Assembly (NCBI GenBank): GCA_963575745.1
Contig: CAUYUJ010003614.1
Coordinates: 462,001-526,000, forward strand
Direction of reading: 5' to 3'
Length of the DNA stretch: 64,000 nucleotides
Source of the DNA: Prorocentrum cordatum
Lineage: Eukaryota > Sar > Dinophyceae > Prorocentrales > Prorocentraceae
Shown: positions 29,119 through 39,750 of the stretch, one piece after another
Position numbering within the stretch: position 1 is the first letter of the stretch
How the letters are laid out: every line of letters starts with the position of its first letter
Program-made: the position numbers and the translations under genes
The notes under the pieces: generated by a model
What the model was told of the DNA's origin: nothing
The model's database searches: none
What the model saw: only the letters and a program-made list of their open reading frames with translations

Positions 29119-30786
29119 CGTAATAAGCGCGACGCACTCTCGGGCCCCCCATCAACGCATCGGCCAGCGCCCAAGCCCCTGAAACGCAAACCTACTGCGC
29201 CCCCCGTGCAAGCCGCGCGCCCGCTCCCAATGCTCGTGCGCACCAGCTTTTCTGCCCGCCCTCAACAGTTTAATTGAGCGCCCATGCTTTACTTGGGCTC
29301 CTCAAGCCCTCGAAAAGTCCTTGGGGAACTTCTGCGAATGCGCGCGCTGCGCTCCACAATTCGGCGTTCTATTTTTCTTTGGAACTCTCCCAAAATCTCT
29401 GGTTCCGATTTGTCCCGATCTTCCGCTCAACTGACCCCTCGCCCCCCCCCGGCCAAGCCGCGCTCCGCAGCGCCCCTGGCCTGGGGGCCGCGCAGAGCGC
29501 CGGGGTGCAAGAAACCCATCGCCAGCAGGCACCCCAGAGCTGCGTGCGGCGCACGCGCGGCGCGCCCGAAATCCCATCGGCAGCGCGCCCGACGATTCGG
29601 CAACGAGGGCCGAGATCACGGTCTCGCTCCAACACGCGCATGTCCAAATGTGCAAGGAAAGCTGGATACCTCGGGAGCGCGCCCACACTGACGCCGCGCG
29701 CCAGCGGGGCCCAACGCAGCGCCTCCACTCTCCGGCGCGCAGACCCAGCTGCAATGCAACCCGAAGTTCTCACATCCTGAGGCGCGCGACGCCTCGCGTG
29801 CACTCTGGGCAAGGCACAGCGCGCTGGATGCCGCGCGATTCGGCGCGACCCCCGCGGAAATCGCACGCGCGGTACATGCTGGCATCAACCGCCCCCAGCG
29901 CGTGGAGCGGCCTGCGCGGAGTGCTGAGGGCCAGCGCGGGCGCTATCCCCGGGAACAACTGTTTCGGGCGTTGCTGGAAGCACCCCTGGCCCAAGGCGCC
30001 CCCAGGACTTCCAAGGGGTCCCACGGCCTCCAGGGCACCCCTCACGAGGTCCAGGAGACCCAGGAGTTCCAAAACTGAGCGAAAAACTGAAGGCTTTTGG
30101 GCCAGGGGCATCTTAGCGACTCTTCGCCATGATGGTGCCCAACCAGCCGGCGCCCCACCGCGTGGACCGGGCAGGTGGGCGGGGGGCGCGCGCGCCAGCA
30201 CCTGCGCGTAATGGGGCTTCCTTGCCTCCTGCTCTTGCGCTGCCGCACCCGCAAACAGAGCTCACCCCAGAACGCCCGCTTGCCAAACCAGCGGACTCCC
30301 GCTGTCCCCCGCGCGCGACGCGCGGGGCCCTCGGCAGCCCCCGCGACCAGCCCAACGAGGAGCGGCATCCTGACGACTTGCGGCGCGCGAGGCACATACA
30401 GACCACGCTGGGCAACTGCCGCCGCTACGCGACTGACGAGCAAAGGTCTCAAAACCGCGGCGCCCGCTACGGCAACCCAACCGCCTAAGCGAACGTGCGC
30501 CGCACCATTGGCGTGAGTGCCCGGGCATCTGAAGCCAAGAGAAGAGAGAAGAGAAGAGCCGCGCACGTCAGAGGTGCGTTGGCGGATAAGTGAAACAACA
30601 AGTTCTGCTCGCTGCTAGAGGCGCGGCTCCGAAACAAGAAGACGCCGAAAACAACCCTTCAGCCGTCGGGGGCGAGGGCTGGCGGGGCCCAAGGGCCAGC
30701 ATCGCGCCTGCGCCAGCGAACCGGCAGCGCAGGCCAGGCTGCGCGCTCGAAATGCTGCTCGGCACAGCTGCCCAGCAGAGCGGACG
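29119..30786. other. no recognised gene
   Basis: GC-rich DNA with many overlapping open frames. GGCCAAGCCGCGCTCCGC at 29,450 echoes 27,290. A CCCAAGG/CCAGGA texture near 29,985-30,070 resembles family 5. Confidence 0.35.
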
Positions 30787-30897
30787 GAGGAGGAGGAGGA
30801 GGCGGTGGAGGAGGAGGCGGAGGAGGAGGAGGAGGAGGAGGGGGAAGGAGGAGGAGGAGGAGGAGGAGGAGGAGGAGGAGGAGGAGGAGGAGGAGAC
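30787..30897. repeat. (GGA)n microsatellite
   Basis: GGA units on the plus strand with GCGGTGGA interruptions. Confidence 0.95.
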
Positions 30898-31299
30898 TAC
30901 GCGGCGCGCGCCCGCTCCTCTCGGTCGCCCTGGGACGCCACTGGCGCGCGCAGCGCCCCCGCAGAACTGCGCGGCGCCCGCGCTCGAGACCTGCGCAACG
31001 CTCCCTGCCGCGCGCCGCGCGGCACGCACGAGGGACCAGGACGCAGCCCGCGCCCGACGGCAAAGAGAACGACGACGAGAGCGCAGCGCGAGCGAGCGCG
31101 ACATGCACACGACTGGAGTTCGCCGTCGCAACCAGCCGGGCACCGCGGTCTGCGCGCCGCGCATCTGGAGCGTACGGCACTCCTACGAGGCCGCCCCAGA
31201 CAGCGCCACGTCATTCCCCCCCCAAAGCGCGCGCAAGCATTCTCCGCAAACAGCGACGCGGCCCCAACGAGCAGCGGCAATGGTGCCGTCGGATCCAAC
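30898..31299. other. no recognised gene
   Basis: GC-rich, Arg/Ala-coding frames only. Confidence 0.35.
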
Positions 31300-31445
31300 T
31301 GTTGCTGGTCCGCGCGGATTTCTTGGATCTGAGCTGGAACCCCCTCCCTGGCGTGCGGAGCGCGCCAGGGGCGCCGCTAGAGGCGCCGCCAGGGGGCCCA
31401 GCGCGGATCCAAGAAATCCGCGCGGAGCGCCGAAAGTTTCTGTTT
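31300..31445. mobile_element. family 6 foldback element, copy 2 (best preserved)
   Basis: 31,309-31,329 (TCCGCGCGGATTTCTTGG then ATC) is a perfect 21-bp inverted repeat of 31,406-31,426. Weaker complementarity extends outward (AACTGTTGCTGG against GAAAGTTTC) and into the core. Confidence 0.88.
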
Positions 31446-31882
31446 ATGCAGCTTTTTCGTCTTGGACTGCACTCTCTCCGTCCCCACCCCAATCGTGCCG
31501 ACCTCCGCTCTTCCCTCGTGCCTTTCCCAGCGTGGGCCCCTGGAGGTCCGCGCCCCGTCCTCGGCCCCCGGCGGCCCTTGGAACAACCAGAGAGCCTTCC
31601 GTGGCACACTGTTTCACGAAGCGACCCTTCTCGGGCCGCAGCTCTCGCGCCTCCCGCGGCCGCTCGGGACGACGCGGGCCCCCCCTGGACGCTCCTCCTC
31701 GAGGCACAGCTGCCAGCAAGCGCCACGAGGCGGGAAAGCCTCTCGTCGAGGCGCAGCTGCCAGCAAGCACCCCGAGGCGAGAAAGCCTCCAGAAACCCTC
31801 CGCCGCGATGACCCCCGATCCCCCCTGGAGCGTCGTGAGAAGTAGTCGAAGATGCGGAAACGGCATAACAGAAACAGTCGGA
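31446..31882. other. no gene; short tandem pair
   Basis: GCAGCTGCCAGCAAGC lies in two tandem units of about 51 bp (31,700 and 31,751). Otherwise unassigned. Confidence 0.5.
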
Positions 31883-32011
31883 GGTCCACGCAGATTTCCT
31901 TGGATCGGCGCTGGACGCCCCTCCCTGGCGCGCGGAGCGCGCCCGCTGCGGCTCCAGAGGCTCCGCCAGCGGGGCCCAGCGCCCATCCGAAAAGTCCGCG
32001 AGGACCTCTGA
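31883..32011. mobile_element. family 6 foldback element, copy 3
   Basis: GGAGGTCCACGCAGATTTCC at the left and AAAGTCCGCGAGGACCTC at the right are diverged inverted ends. The core CCCTGGCGCGCGGAGCGCGCC is shared with copy 2, about 570 bp away. Confidence 0.7.
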
Positions 32012-32439
32012 CAGTGTCAACTTTGGCCCGCGCTCCGCGTGGCGCGGAGCGCGAACCACTTCGCGCTCGCGCGCCGCACCACTGGGGGAGAAGCGAAGGA
32101 CGAGGCAGAAGAGGAGGAGGAATCGCTAATCGCGAGCCGCAAATACCAGGCATGTTTTGCTTAAGGCATGGATATCGGCACTTGGCCGAGGGGAGAGGGA
32201 GGGTGGGGGGTCTGGGTATGGGCTGGTGCTTAGTCGATTGGCTTCTGCCAGTCGCGCAAGCAGACTGAGGGAGAGGGGACCAGTCGCCAAAAGCAACCGC
32301 CATGAGCAGCACAATATCTGGTCTACGAAGGGGGGGGGCAGGCGGGGCGGGGCGGGGGCATGCGCCGATCGGCGAAACAATACGTAAAAAACAGCTTCGC
32401 GCCCTCGCGGCGGACTTAGTCTTGGGCAGACCTAGATGT
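32012..32439. other. no recognised feature
   Basis: Nothing identified. Confidence 0.4.
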
Positions 32440-32600
32440 AACCCATGCCGCTGCTCCCCGGACCTTTCCCGGGGTGCGTTCTGACCAGGACATCGGGGCG
32501 AACCCAGCCGTGGCGACTAGGACCTCCCAAGTGGGCCAAAACGGGGAAAACGAGGGACGGGTAACATTTTGGATACCTTTTCCTCCTCTGATGTCCACGA
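32440..32600 (+). repeat. dispersed family 3-like copy
   Basis: ATGCCGCTGCTCCCCGGACC, TGCGTTCTGACCAGGA, CCAGCCGTGGCGAC, AAAACGGGGAAAACG and ATACCTTTTCC. It matches 45,835-45,990 closely. Confidence 0.8.
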
Positions 32601-32602
32601 TA

Positions 32603-32799
32603 CGGAAACTTGAGATAGCTTGTCGCGGCGGCGGCCCTGGCAACACGCTATGCCCGGCGAGTGGATAGCGTATCGCTCCGCTCCGCGAGGCGGAAAGCCC
32701 GGAAAAGGCTCGGAACGTTGACACCTGGGGACCAGTAAAGTGGACAGCGTGTCGCGCCGAAGCGTGGTGGGCCAGAACCAGCGGAACGACACGCTATCC
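32603..32799 (+). mobile_element. family 2 hairpin element, copy 2 (best preserved)
   Basis: The left hairpin (GATAGCTTGTCGC against AACACGCTATGC) and right hairpin (GACAGCGTGTCGC against AACGACACGCTATCC) flank a core with GGAAAAGGCTCGGAACG. The ends are inverted to each other over about 12 bp. Confidence 0.8.
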
Positions 32800-33247
32800 A
32801 TCCCGTGCATTTGTCGGTTTCGTGTGCTTATTTTCTGCAATTTCGTGACCCGTCCCTCTGAGCGGCTCGCTCTCCCCTCCTCTTCTTTCGGCCACCTCCT
32901 CAGCCTCTCCCCCCAGTGCATGGTGGCACATTTCGCTTCAACGGCATCCCCGTTCGATAGCTCTTTTCGCTAGACGACCCCTGCCTCGCCGCCGACGTAA
33001 AAACAAAAAACATGTTCCTGTTTGGCTTCGCAAGATGATCCAAGATTTCGGTCGGGCATGTATGAAATCTGCCTGTAGGGGGAATAGTTAGAAGCAATAC
33101 TCAAAAAAAAGGTGAAACGATCGTTCCCAGAATATTTTTTTACAATTTTTGAATATTCCTCTGTAGAGGGACATGCCCGACTGAATCCGAGATGCTCCTC
33201 GATGGACCCGTCCGAAGGATGCCCGGGCCGCTGTTTCTCTCCCTCGG
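32800..33247. other. no gene; family 11 motif at 33,147-33,180
   Basis: AATTTTTGAATATTCCTC and GTAGAGGGACATGCCCG match 27,157-27,190. The rest is unassigned. Confidence 0.4.
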
Positions 33248-33355
33248 GGCGTGGGCTTCCGGGCCGCGTTGGCGCCCCCGCCCGCCCCCACGGCGGCGTC
33301 CCGAACGGCGGGGTGGCCCGCCAGGATCGCCGCGGCGCCGGGGATGCTCGACGCC
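33248..33355 (-). CDS. exon-like island, unknown (weak adenylation-domain echo)
   Basis: On the minus strand an acceptor-like CCGCGGCAG|GGCG is followed by 36 codons, nearly all ending in G or C, including AAAILAGHPAVRDAAVG. HPAVRDAAV resembles the segment that follows the hinge in the C-terminal subdomain of adenylate-forming enzymes (NRPS/acyl-CoA ligase), but the expected upstream ELGEVE-like residues are missing. Another minus frame is also open and Arg-rich. The match may be chance. Confidence 0.25.
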
Positions 33356-33423
33356 CTGCCGCGGCGGGCGGGCGACGGCCATCTCCTCCTCATCATCGGC
33401 GCTATCATCGTGGTCGTCGCCCC

Positions 33424-33474
33424 TTCCTCCTCCTCCTTCTCCTCCTCCTCCTCCTCCTCCTCCTCCTCCTCCTC
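33424..33474. repeat. (TCC)n microsatellite
   Basis: TCC with one TTCTCC. Confidence 0.95.
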
Positions 33475-33499
33475 GTCCCTTCCCGTCGGGGGGGGCCTC

Positions 33500-33800
33500 G
33501 AATTGGCCTCAATCGAATCCTGCCACTAGGGCTGGATCCGGCTCGAAAGAAATCCCACTCGGGCTCGAGAAAGCTCAAGTAGAATCCTACCAAGTCTAGG
33601 TCCAGCTCTGATAAGAACCTGTTAGGGCTGGATCCAGCTCGGATGGAATCCCAGAAAGTCTCGACCGAACTCTAATCGAATCCTGCTACGAGGGATGGGT
33701 CCAGCTCCAATGGAAACCTATAGAGCTCGATCCGCTTATTTGAATCCTACTATGGGCTGGATCCAGCCCAAATAGGATCGCACATGTGCCCGATCCAATT
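33500..33800 (+). repeat. degenerate GGCTGGATCCAGCTC minisatellite
   Basis: About five to six units of 50-60 bp, each with GCTGGATCCAGCTC-like and AATCCTACT-like blocks. Confidence 0.75.
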
Positions 33801-34139
33801 GCAAAAAGGTCATAAGATGGTCTGGATGCAACTCTTACCGAACCCTATACAACCGTAATACAACCCCACGAGGGCCCCGTACAACCCTACTAGGGCCTGA
33901 TCCGGGATGGGGAGAGAGGGTCCGCCCCCGACCTCTGCCCCAGCAACGTTCGGATGGGAGGCTGTTTTACACCCCCCGGTTCGAACCCGGGGGGGGGGGG
34001 GGGGCGATAGCGGCAGAACACGCTCAGTGATATTTGAAAGATGGTGCAGTGGTCGCAAGCTTGCCAGAGGGGCGCGAAATTTCTGGGACAAAACAAATCT
34101 CACAACCAACCCGCACCAGACGACTAAAACAACCAATCT
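33801..34139. other. no gene; GGTTCGAACC near 33,978
   Basis: CCCCGGTTCGAACCCGGGGG is a B-box-like palindrome next to a G-run. AGCGGCAGAACACGCTC follows and recurs as AGCGGTAGAACACGCTC near 45,503. No tRNA fold fits. Confidence 0.4.
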
Positions 34140-34585
34140 GGCCCAGCGACCACAACGCCCAAGACGACGACGACGTAAACAACCACAATAACGACGTCGA
34201 CGAGGACGACGACGGCGACAATGATGACCACGACGAAGGCGGCGAAGACGATCATGACAACGACCACTCCGCCAGCTTCGGTTGAGGCTGCGGGCTGCTG
34301 GAGAGGAGGTCCGCACGCGTGGTCGGCACAGACACCGCCTGCCCGGCCCGCCTCGCCCTGTGGTCGCAGCCGCCGTCGCCCTCGCCGTCGACCTCGCCGC
34401 CGTCGCCTCTTCGCCGTCGTCGACGCCGCCGAGAACGTCGCCCTGCTCCTCCAGTCGTCGTTCTCGTCGCAGCCCTCTTTCTTCTGGTGCTCGTCGTGCG
34501 TCGTCGTCGTCGTCGTCGTCATCGCTGTCATCGTGGCCGTTGTTGGTCATTGTCGCCGTCGTCGGTCGTCGACGTCGTCGCAGTC
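34140..34585. repeat. GAC/GTC-rich low complexity
   Basis: GACGACGACG at 34,160-34,250 and GTCGTCGTCG at 34,375-34,585. Confidence 0.85.
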
Positions 34586-34690
34586 GTCTTCGTCCTCCTC
34601 CTCCTCCTCACTCCTCCTCCTCCCTCCTCCTCCCTCCTCCTCCTCCTCCTCCTCCTCCTCCTCCTCCTCCTCCTCCCACTCCTCCCCCTC
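34586..34690. repeat. (TCC)n microsatellite
   Basis: TCC units with CTCACTCC interruptions. Confidence 0.95.
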
Positions 34691-34696
34691 CTCCCA

Positions 34697-34735
34697 CCCT
34701 GCCCTACCCTACCCTACCCTACTCTACCCTACCCA
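34697..34735. repeat. (CCCTA)n short tandem repeat
   Basis: About seven CCCTA units, one changed to CTCTA. Confidence 0.9.
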
Positions 34736-35159
34736 TCCGCTCCGCACTCCCCTTGCACCCTCTCCGTGATTCTCTGTTATTTGACTGAATGAACAGATTC
34801 GTGAAGGGGGGAACTGAACTATTAGACCGCACTAAAGAATATGCTTTGCCACTTGGGATGTGTTCGAACGAGTTCTATCAATCTCGGCAATGTTTACAAC
34901 ATGTACCCTGTGTGGGGTGCACATCTGGGAAGTATCTGAATTAGTTCCCCAAGCATTTCTTGCACTTTAGGTTTCTGATTCCTTTTCACAAGATCTGGGC
35001 TGTGTGCTGGTCTGATGGCTATGTAGCCGCCCCGTCGCCGCCTCATTGCCGCCGCGTCGTCTGGGCCTGTTTGTCCGTCTGCAGGCTATGTTGCCGCGGT
35101 CGCCGCCCTGTCGCCGCCTCGTCGCCGTCCGTCGTCTGGGCCGGCGTGCCGCTGTGGCA
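34736..35159. other. no gene; local GTCGCCGCC duplication
   Basis: CCCGTCGCCGCCTC and CCTGTCGCCGCCTCG (35,027 and 35,107) with GTCGTCTGGGCC form an 80-bp tandem pair. The rest is AT-richer and unassigned. Confidence 0.5.
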
Positions 35160-35245
35160 GCTATGTAGCCGCAAAAGGCACCACGTAGATTGCACAACGC
35201 AAGAGTGCACCACATAGATTGCACACGTAGAATGCACAACATAAC
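35160..35245 (+). repeat. GCACCACATAGATT-like repeat, short block
   Basis: GCACCACGTAGATTGC, GTGCACCACATAGATTGC and similar. Same type as 36,390-36,660. Confidence 0.75.
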
Positions 35246-36389
35246 ATGGGATGACATGCGCACGCGCGCGTCGTCGCGCGCGCATGCCGACGGCCTTCGA
35301 AAACATCACATGTCGTACGGATTTCAAAATATAATGTTCCGAAGACATATGAACACACATGGTTTTGCAGCGTTACCTTTCCAAAAACGTCCGCGCGCGC
35401 GCTCTCGCGACGGCGTGCGACAACCATGACTGTTCGACCGATTCATGTAATTCTATCAGACAGGTCTCCCGCACCGCATGCCGAAATCATTCGAACGCCC
35501 TTGCACCGGATATATTATCCTTTTTACAACAAGGAATATATTTCCCCCCCCGGGTTTTAATGGTCCAGCTTGGGGATGCGCAGTCAGCATATGAATCTGC
35601 CGACTCTTTCATTCACGATATGAATCCATACCATCCCAACCAGGCCGGTCTACCCCCCGTCATCTTCGTCAAACAATTCTATGCGCGCGCATTCGTTTAT
35701 CAAAAAACACAAGTTTGTTGTTCAAAAGTCCGTTGCAAAACCATTGTGGAATTCACAATAGAATGTTCCGTATACACATTCAAAACCGTTGTTTTATACG
35801 ATGACGTTATTCTTGAAATCTCGTTTGCAAGTCTGCGCGCGCTCTTGCAAATCCATACGAGAACTATTGGATTTCAACCTGTTCATTAGGTGCGACCAAA
35901 AAGCCTCTCGCGCGCGCATGTCAAACTTATTCGAACGCCCCTGCGAACGTCCAGGGGGGCACGAGCCCTTTCAAATGTGACCATGCAGGCCACTCGCGCG
36001 CGTCGGCCGCGCACGCGTAATCAGCATCGGCGCTGCCATTGGCATTGCCGTCGTCAACGTCATCATCGTCACCATCATCGTTACTATCATCATCGTGTCC
36101 ACTCTTGTCGACGTCGCCATGATACTGCGCCCGCCCAACTTACCGACTCCCGCTGAACTGCCCGCTCGGAAGTGCCCAGCGGTCAGCGCCACCGCGGCCG
36201 GGTTGATCGCGCCAAACTAGCTGGCCGCTGTGCGCGCGAGCATGCGCGGGCTAGCGAGGCCGCAGAAATGCACCAGCCAACACCGAGCACTCCTCGCAAT
36301 CGCCGCCGCATGTGATTTGCAAACCAAGTTTTGGGAGGATGGGTGAGATGATTGCGCGAGCAGTGGGGTTGACAGCTCCAAGTTCCCGA
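35246..36389. other. no recognised gene
   Basis: Mixed composition with CGCGCG words and AT-richer parts. A short ATC-rich tract lies at 36,050-36,110. A 176-codon frame (35,359-35,889, +) has no domain and poor third-position bias. Confidence 0.4.
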
Positions 36390-36660
36390 AACTGATTACA
36401 CCACAGAGATTGCGCACCACATGGACTGCGCACAAAATGGACTGCATAGAACAGATTGTGCATCACAAAGATTGCGCATCAGAGATTGCACCACATATGT
36501 TGCACCACATAGAATGCATAGCATTCGCACCACATAGATTAAAGCACATATATTGCACCACATATATTGCTCCAGCAAGATTGCACAGCATATATTGCAC
36601 AACGTAGTTTGCACCACGAACGTACCACCAAACATGTTGCTCCACACAGGTTGCACCATA
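36390..36660 (+). repeat. degenerate 15-bp repeat AGATTGCACCACATA
   Basis: About 16 diverged units, ending in an AT dinucleotide tract (36,657-36,680). Confidence 0.85.
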
Positions 36661-36819
36661 TATATATATATATATATACTTCTTGATACTCACTATTTGG
36701 AGCCCACGCTGACTAACCTTCAATTGTTATGGGGCGCTCTTTTGGACATGAGCTGATTTGTTTGGGGCAAAGTCCCGGCAACGAGCGTCGCAGCAAACGC
36801 CATGAGAGCGCTTCCGGCT

Positions 36820-36975
36820 ACACCTAGTTACACCTAGTTACACCTAGTTACACCCAGTTACACCTAGTTACACCTAGTTACACCTAGTTACACCTAGTTA
36901 CACCTAGTTACACCTAGTTGCGCCCAGTTACACCTAGTTACACCTAGTTACACCTAGTTACCCTCAGTTTCCCTC
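36820..36975 (+). repeat. 10-bp minisatellite CACCTAGTTA
   Basis: About 15 units, with rare CACCCAGTTA and CGCCCAGTTA variants, decaying into CCTCAGTT. Confidence 0.95.
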
Positions 36976-37034
36976 AGCTACCCGAGTTAAGGCATGACGC
37001 AATCAGTCTGAATCGGAGTGCAGGCATTCGAACC

Positions 37035-37100
37035 TGGAACCTCGGTCCTCGATCCTCGCCTCGGTCATCGATCCTATCCTCGGTCCTCGATCCTGGTTTC
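37035..37100 (+). repeat. CCTCGGTCCTCGAT short repeat
   Basis: CTCGGTCCTCGATCCT and variants in four to five units. Confidence 0.8.
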
Positions 37101-37119
37101 ATTTTTCAAGACAACCTCG

Positions 37120-37250
37120 CCGACACATCGGCGATACATCGGCGATACATCGCCGATGCATCGGCGACATCGGCGATGTATCGACGACGCCAGCGCGGAG
37201 AAAATCGAGCTCCACATCGGGCCGCATCGCCGATGCATCGACGATGCGGC
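37120..37250. repeat. ATCGGCGAT palindromic short repeat
   Basis: ACATCGGCGAT/ATCGCCGATGC words alternate in both orientations. Confidence 0.85.
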
Positions 37251-37827
37251 GCGATCCTCCAACCCCATCTGCTCGGACCCAGGGGGGCCAGGAAGAGGGG
37301 GTGGTGCGCACTGGGGCCAAAAGCATGGGGCGCGGACGAGCGGAGGCCTTGGAGCGTGTTGAACAAAGAAGCAGAAGAATAACAAAAAGGAGAATAATAT
37401 TAATATCAATAATAATGATAAAAGTGAAAAGAATGTTATGAATTATACGACAATAATGATTATACTCATGGTCTCATGATCATAGACATCACAACTACTG
37501 ATAATACTTATAGAAAAATACACATGATACGAATAGGAATGCGAATACGAATGCGAGTACACATAGGATTGCGAAGAACAATCATGCGAACAAGAAAGCA
37601 ATACCAAATACAACATCCGCCGGCCCCCTTGTGGGGCCACCAGGCTGTAGGCACGTGATTCGCAGTTTCCTGTACCAGTTGTAGCTTGTAGTTTCCAGTG
37701 TTACAGTTCTGCTTCTTGCTGGTTACTGTAACTAGTTGATTGACCGCGCGAGGGAGGGGGAGGCCCAAACGGATTTTTAGCGTCTCCTGGGCGCGTTGTC
37801 TGAATTGCTGGGGGGGCTCGAAATCGA
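37251..37827. other. no recognised gene
   Basis: An A-rich stretch at 37,360-37,620 (AATAATATTAATATC) and unassigned DNA before satellite B. Confidence 0.4.
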
Positions 37828-38712
37828 CACCCCTCACGCAGATCCGCGGGGTCAGGGTCCAAAAACACAGGGGATTTGCCACATTTCTGAAATTCGGTGC
37901 CACCCCTCACGCAGATCCGCGGGGTCAGGGTCCAAAAACACATGGGATTTGCCACATTTCTAAAATTCGGTGCCACCCCTCACGCAGATCCGCGGGGTCA
38001 GGGTCCAAAAACACATGGGATTTGCCACATTTCTGAAATTCGGTGCCACCCCTCACGCAGATCCGCGGGGTCAGGGTCCAAAAACACATGGGATTTGCCA
38101 CATTTCTGAAATTCGGTGCCACCCCTCACGCAGATCCGCGGGGTCAGGGTCCAAAAACACATGGGATTTGCCACATTTCTGAAATTCGGTGCCACCCCTC
38201 ACGCAGATCCGCGGGGTCAGGGTCCAAAAACACATGGGATTTGCCACATTTCTGAAATTCGGTGCCACCCCTCACGCAGATCCGCGGGGTCAGGGTCCAA
38301 AAACACATGGGATTTGCCACATTTCTGAAATTCGGTGCCACCCCTCACGCAGATCCGCGGGGTCAGGGTCCAAAAACACATGGGATTTGCCACATTTCTG
38401 AAATTCGGTGCCACCCCTCACGCAGATCCGCGGGGTCAGGGTCCAAAAACACATGGGATTTGCCACATTTCTGAAATTCGGTGCCACCCCTCACGCAGAT
38501 CCGCGGGGTCAGGGTCCAAAAACACAGGGGATTTGCCACATTTCTGAAATTCGGTGCCACCCCTCACGCAGATCCGCGGGGTCAGGGTCCAAAAACACAC
38601 ATTTGCCACATTTCCACATTTCTGAAATTCGGTGCCACCCCTCACGCAGATCCGCGGGGTCAGGGTCCAAAAACACAGGGGATTTGCCACATTTCTGAAA
38701 TTCGGTGCCACC
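37828..38712 (+). repeat. 73-bp satellite B, 12 copies
   Basis: The unit CACCCCTCACGCAGATCCGC then GGGGTCAGGGTCC, CATGGGATTTGCC and TTTCTGAAATTCGGTG repeats every 73 bp with very few differences. One unit near 38,590-38,630 has an internal indel. Confidence 0.97.
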
Positions 38713-38724
38713 CTTCACGCACAT

Positions 38725-38840
38725 CCATCGCAAGGCGTGGTAACCCAAACTGCGAGAACTCCCTCGGCCCTTTAATCGCAAGGTGTGGTAACCAAGCCCG
38801 TAAACCATACACGTCTTACCAATCGCCAGGTGTGGTAACC
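38725..38840 (+). repeat. ATCGCAAGGTGTGGTAACC repeat, three copies
   Basis: Copies at about 38,728, 38,774 and 38,820, 46 bp apart. Confidence 0.85.
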
Positions 38841-39581
38841 CCTCTTGTGATCAGTTGGTTTTGCTGATTGCGAATCGGCTTCGCATGAAATTTCGATACT
38901 GCTTCACGACAGCGCCAAGGCCTCATGACTTAGCTCTTCCATGGCCCATTCTCCGAGAGAGGGGGCCGGCGGCAGGGGGCGAAGCCCTTACGGATAACAA
39001 CAAACAATGGTAACTATCAGTGTTATGACGAAGAGGGCGAAGAATACGAATAAGACAATAATAATCATAATGTAAATATAAGAAAAAATAAGAAGAATAA
39101 TAAGAAAAAGAAGAGGAAGAAGAAGACGAAAAATAAGGAGAGGAAGAGGAAGAAGAAGAAGAAGAAGAAAAAGTCACAGTCCTGACCCCCTGTCGGGCGC
39201 CTGGTGTTTTCAGGACGCCACACCTGGTCTCCAGCGGCCTCTCACGGGACGATCCGGGCACACCTGAGGGGGCGCTCCTGGCGAGGCGCGGCTGCGGCTG
39301 AGCATCCGGAGGCTGGCAAAACCCCAGGGAGCCCACGAAAACGCCAGCAAAGAACCTCCCTGGACGAGGCCCTACACCTCGCGAATGATGGGAAACGCAA
39401 TTTTCCTTCAAAAGCCGCACTCAATGAGCCACAATAGCGTTTCCCACGGACGACTGCCGCCCTGTAGTCCCTCTCTGGCGCCCCCGATGATGCCTCGACG
39501 GCGCCTAGAAATCTGGGCCCCTCCCGTTCCTGTCGGCCCCTCGAACCTCTCAAGTGGGCGGTCTCGGAGACCTTGAACTCA
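38841..39581. other. no gene; AAG-rich tract at 39,060-39,175
   Basis: GGCAGGGGGCGAAGCCCTTACGG at about 38,970 matches 6,570. An AAGAAG/AATAATAAG purine tract follows. The rest is unassigned. Confidence 0.45.
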
Positions 39582-39631
39582 AAATTGTTCCCAACCATCC
39601 TGTGGTGTTGGGTCCTCGTTTTGAAGAGACG
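39582..39631 (-). repeat. shared array tail, copy at satellite C
   Basis: The minus strand reads CTTCAAAACGAGGACCCAAC then ACCACAGGATGGTTGGGAAC, homologous to 27,058-27,105. Confidence 0.8.
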
Positions 39632-39647
39632 GTGGCCCGCGTCTCCT

Positions 39648-39728
39648 CTCCTCCTCCTCTCCTCCTCCTCCTCTCCTCCTCCTCCTCCTCCTCCTCCTCC
39701 TCCTCCTCCTCCTCCTCCTCCTCCTCCC
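39648..39728. repeat. (TCC)n microsatellite
   Basis: TCC tract between the tail and satellite C, followed by CATCATCATCGTCATCAC. Confidence 0.95.
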
Positions 39729-39750
39729 ACCACATCATCATCGTCATCAC

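Noticed and set aside
33975-34003. GGTTCGAACC as a tRNA T-arm
   Set aside because: No acceptor stem, D-arm or anticodon arm can be drawn on either strand, and the sequence is palindromic next to a G-run.
34697-34735. CCCTA repeat as a telomere
   Set aside because: The unit is 5 bp and short. Algal and dinoflagellate telomeres use TTTAGGG/CCCTAAA, and the tract lies in the middle of the window.
37030-37050. CATTCGAACCTGGAACC as a tRNA-derived B box
   Set aside because: A single match without an A box at a proper distance or cloverleaf.
37828-38712. 73-bp array as a CRISPR array or a gene family
   Set aside because: The complete 73-bp unit is repeated without spacers. The 65-96 codon frames just restart every unit.
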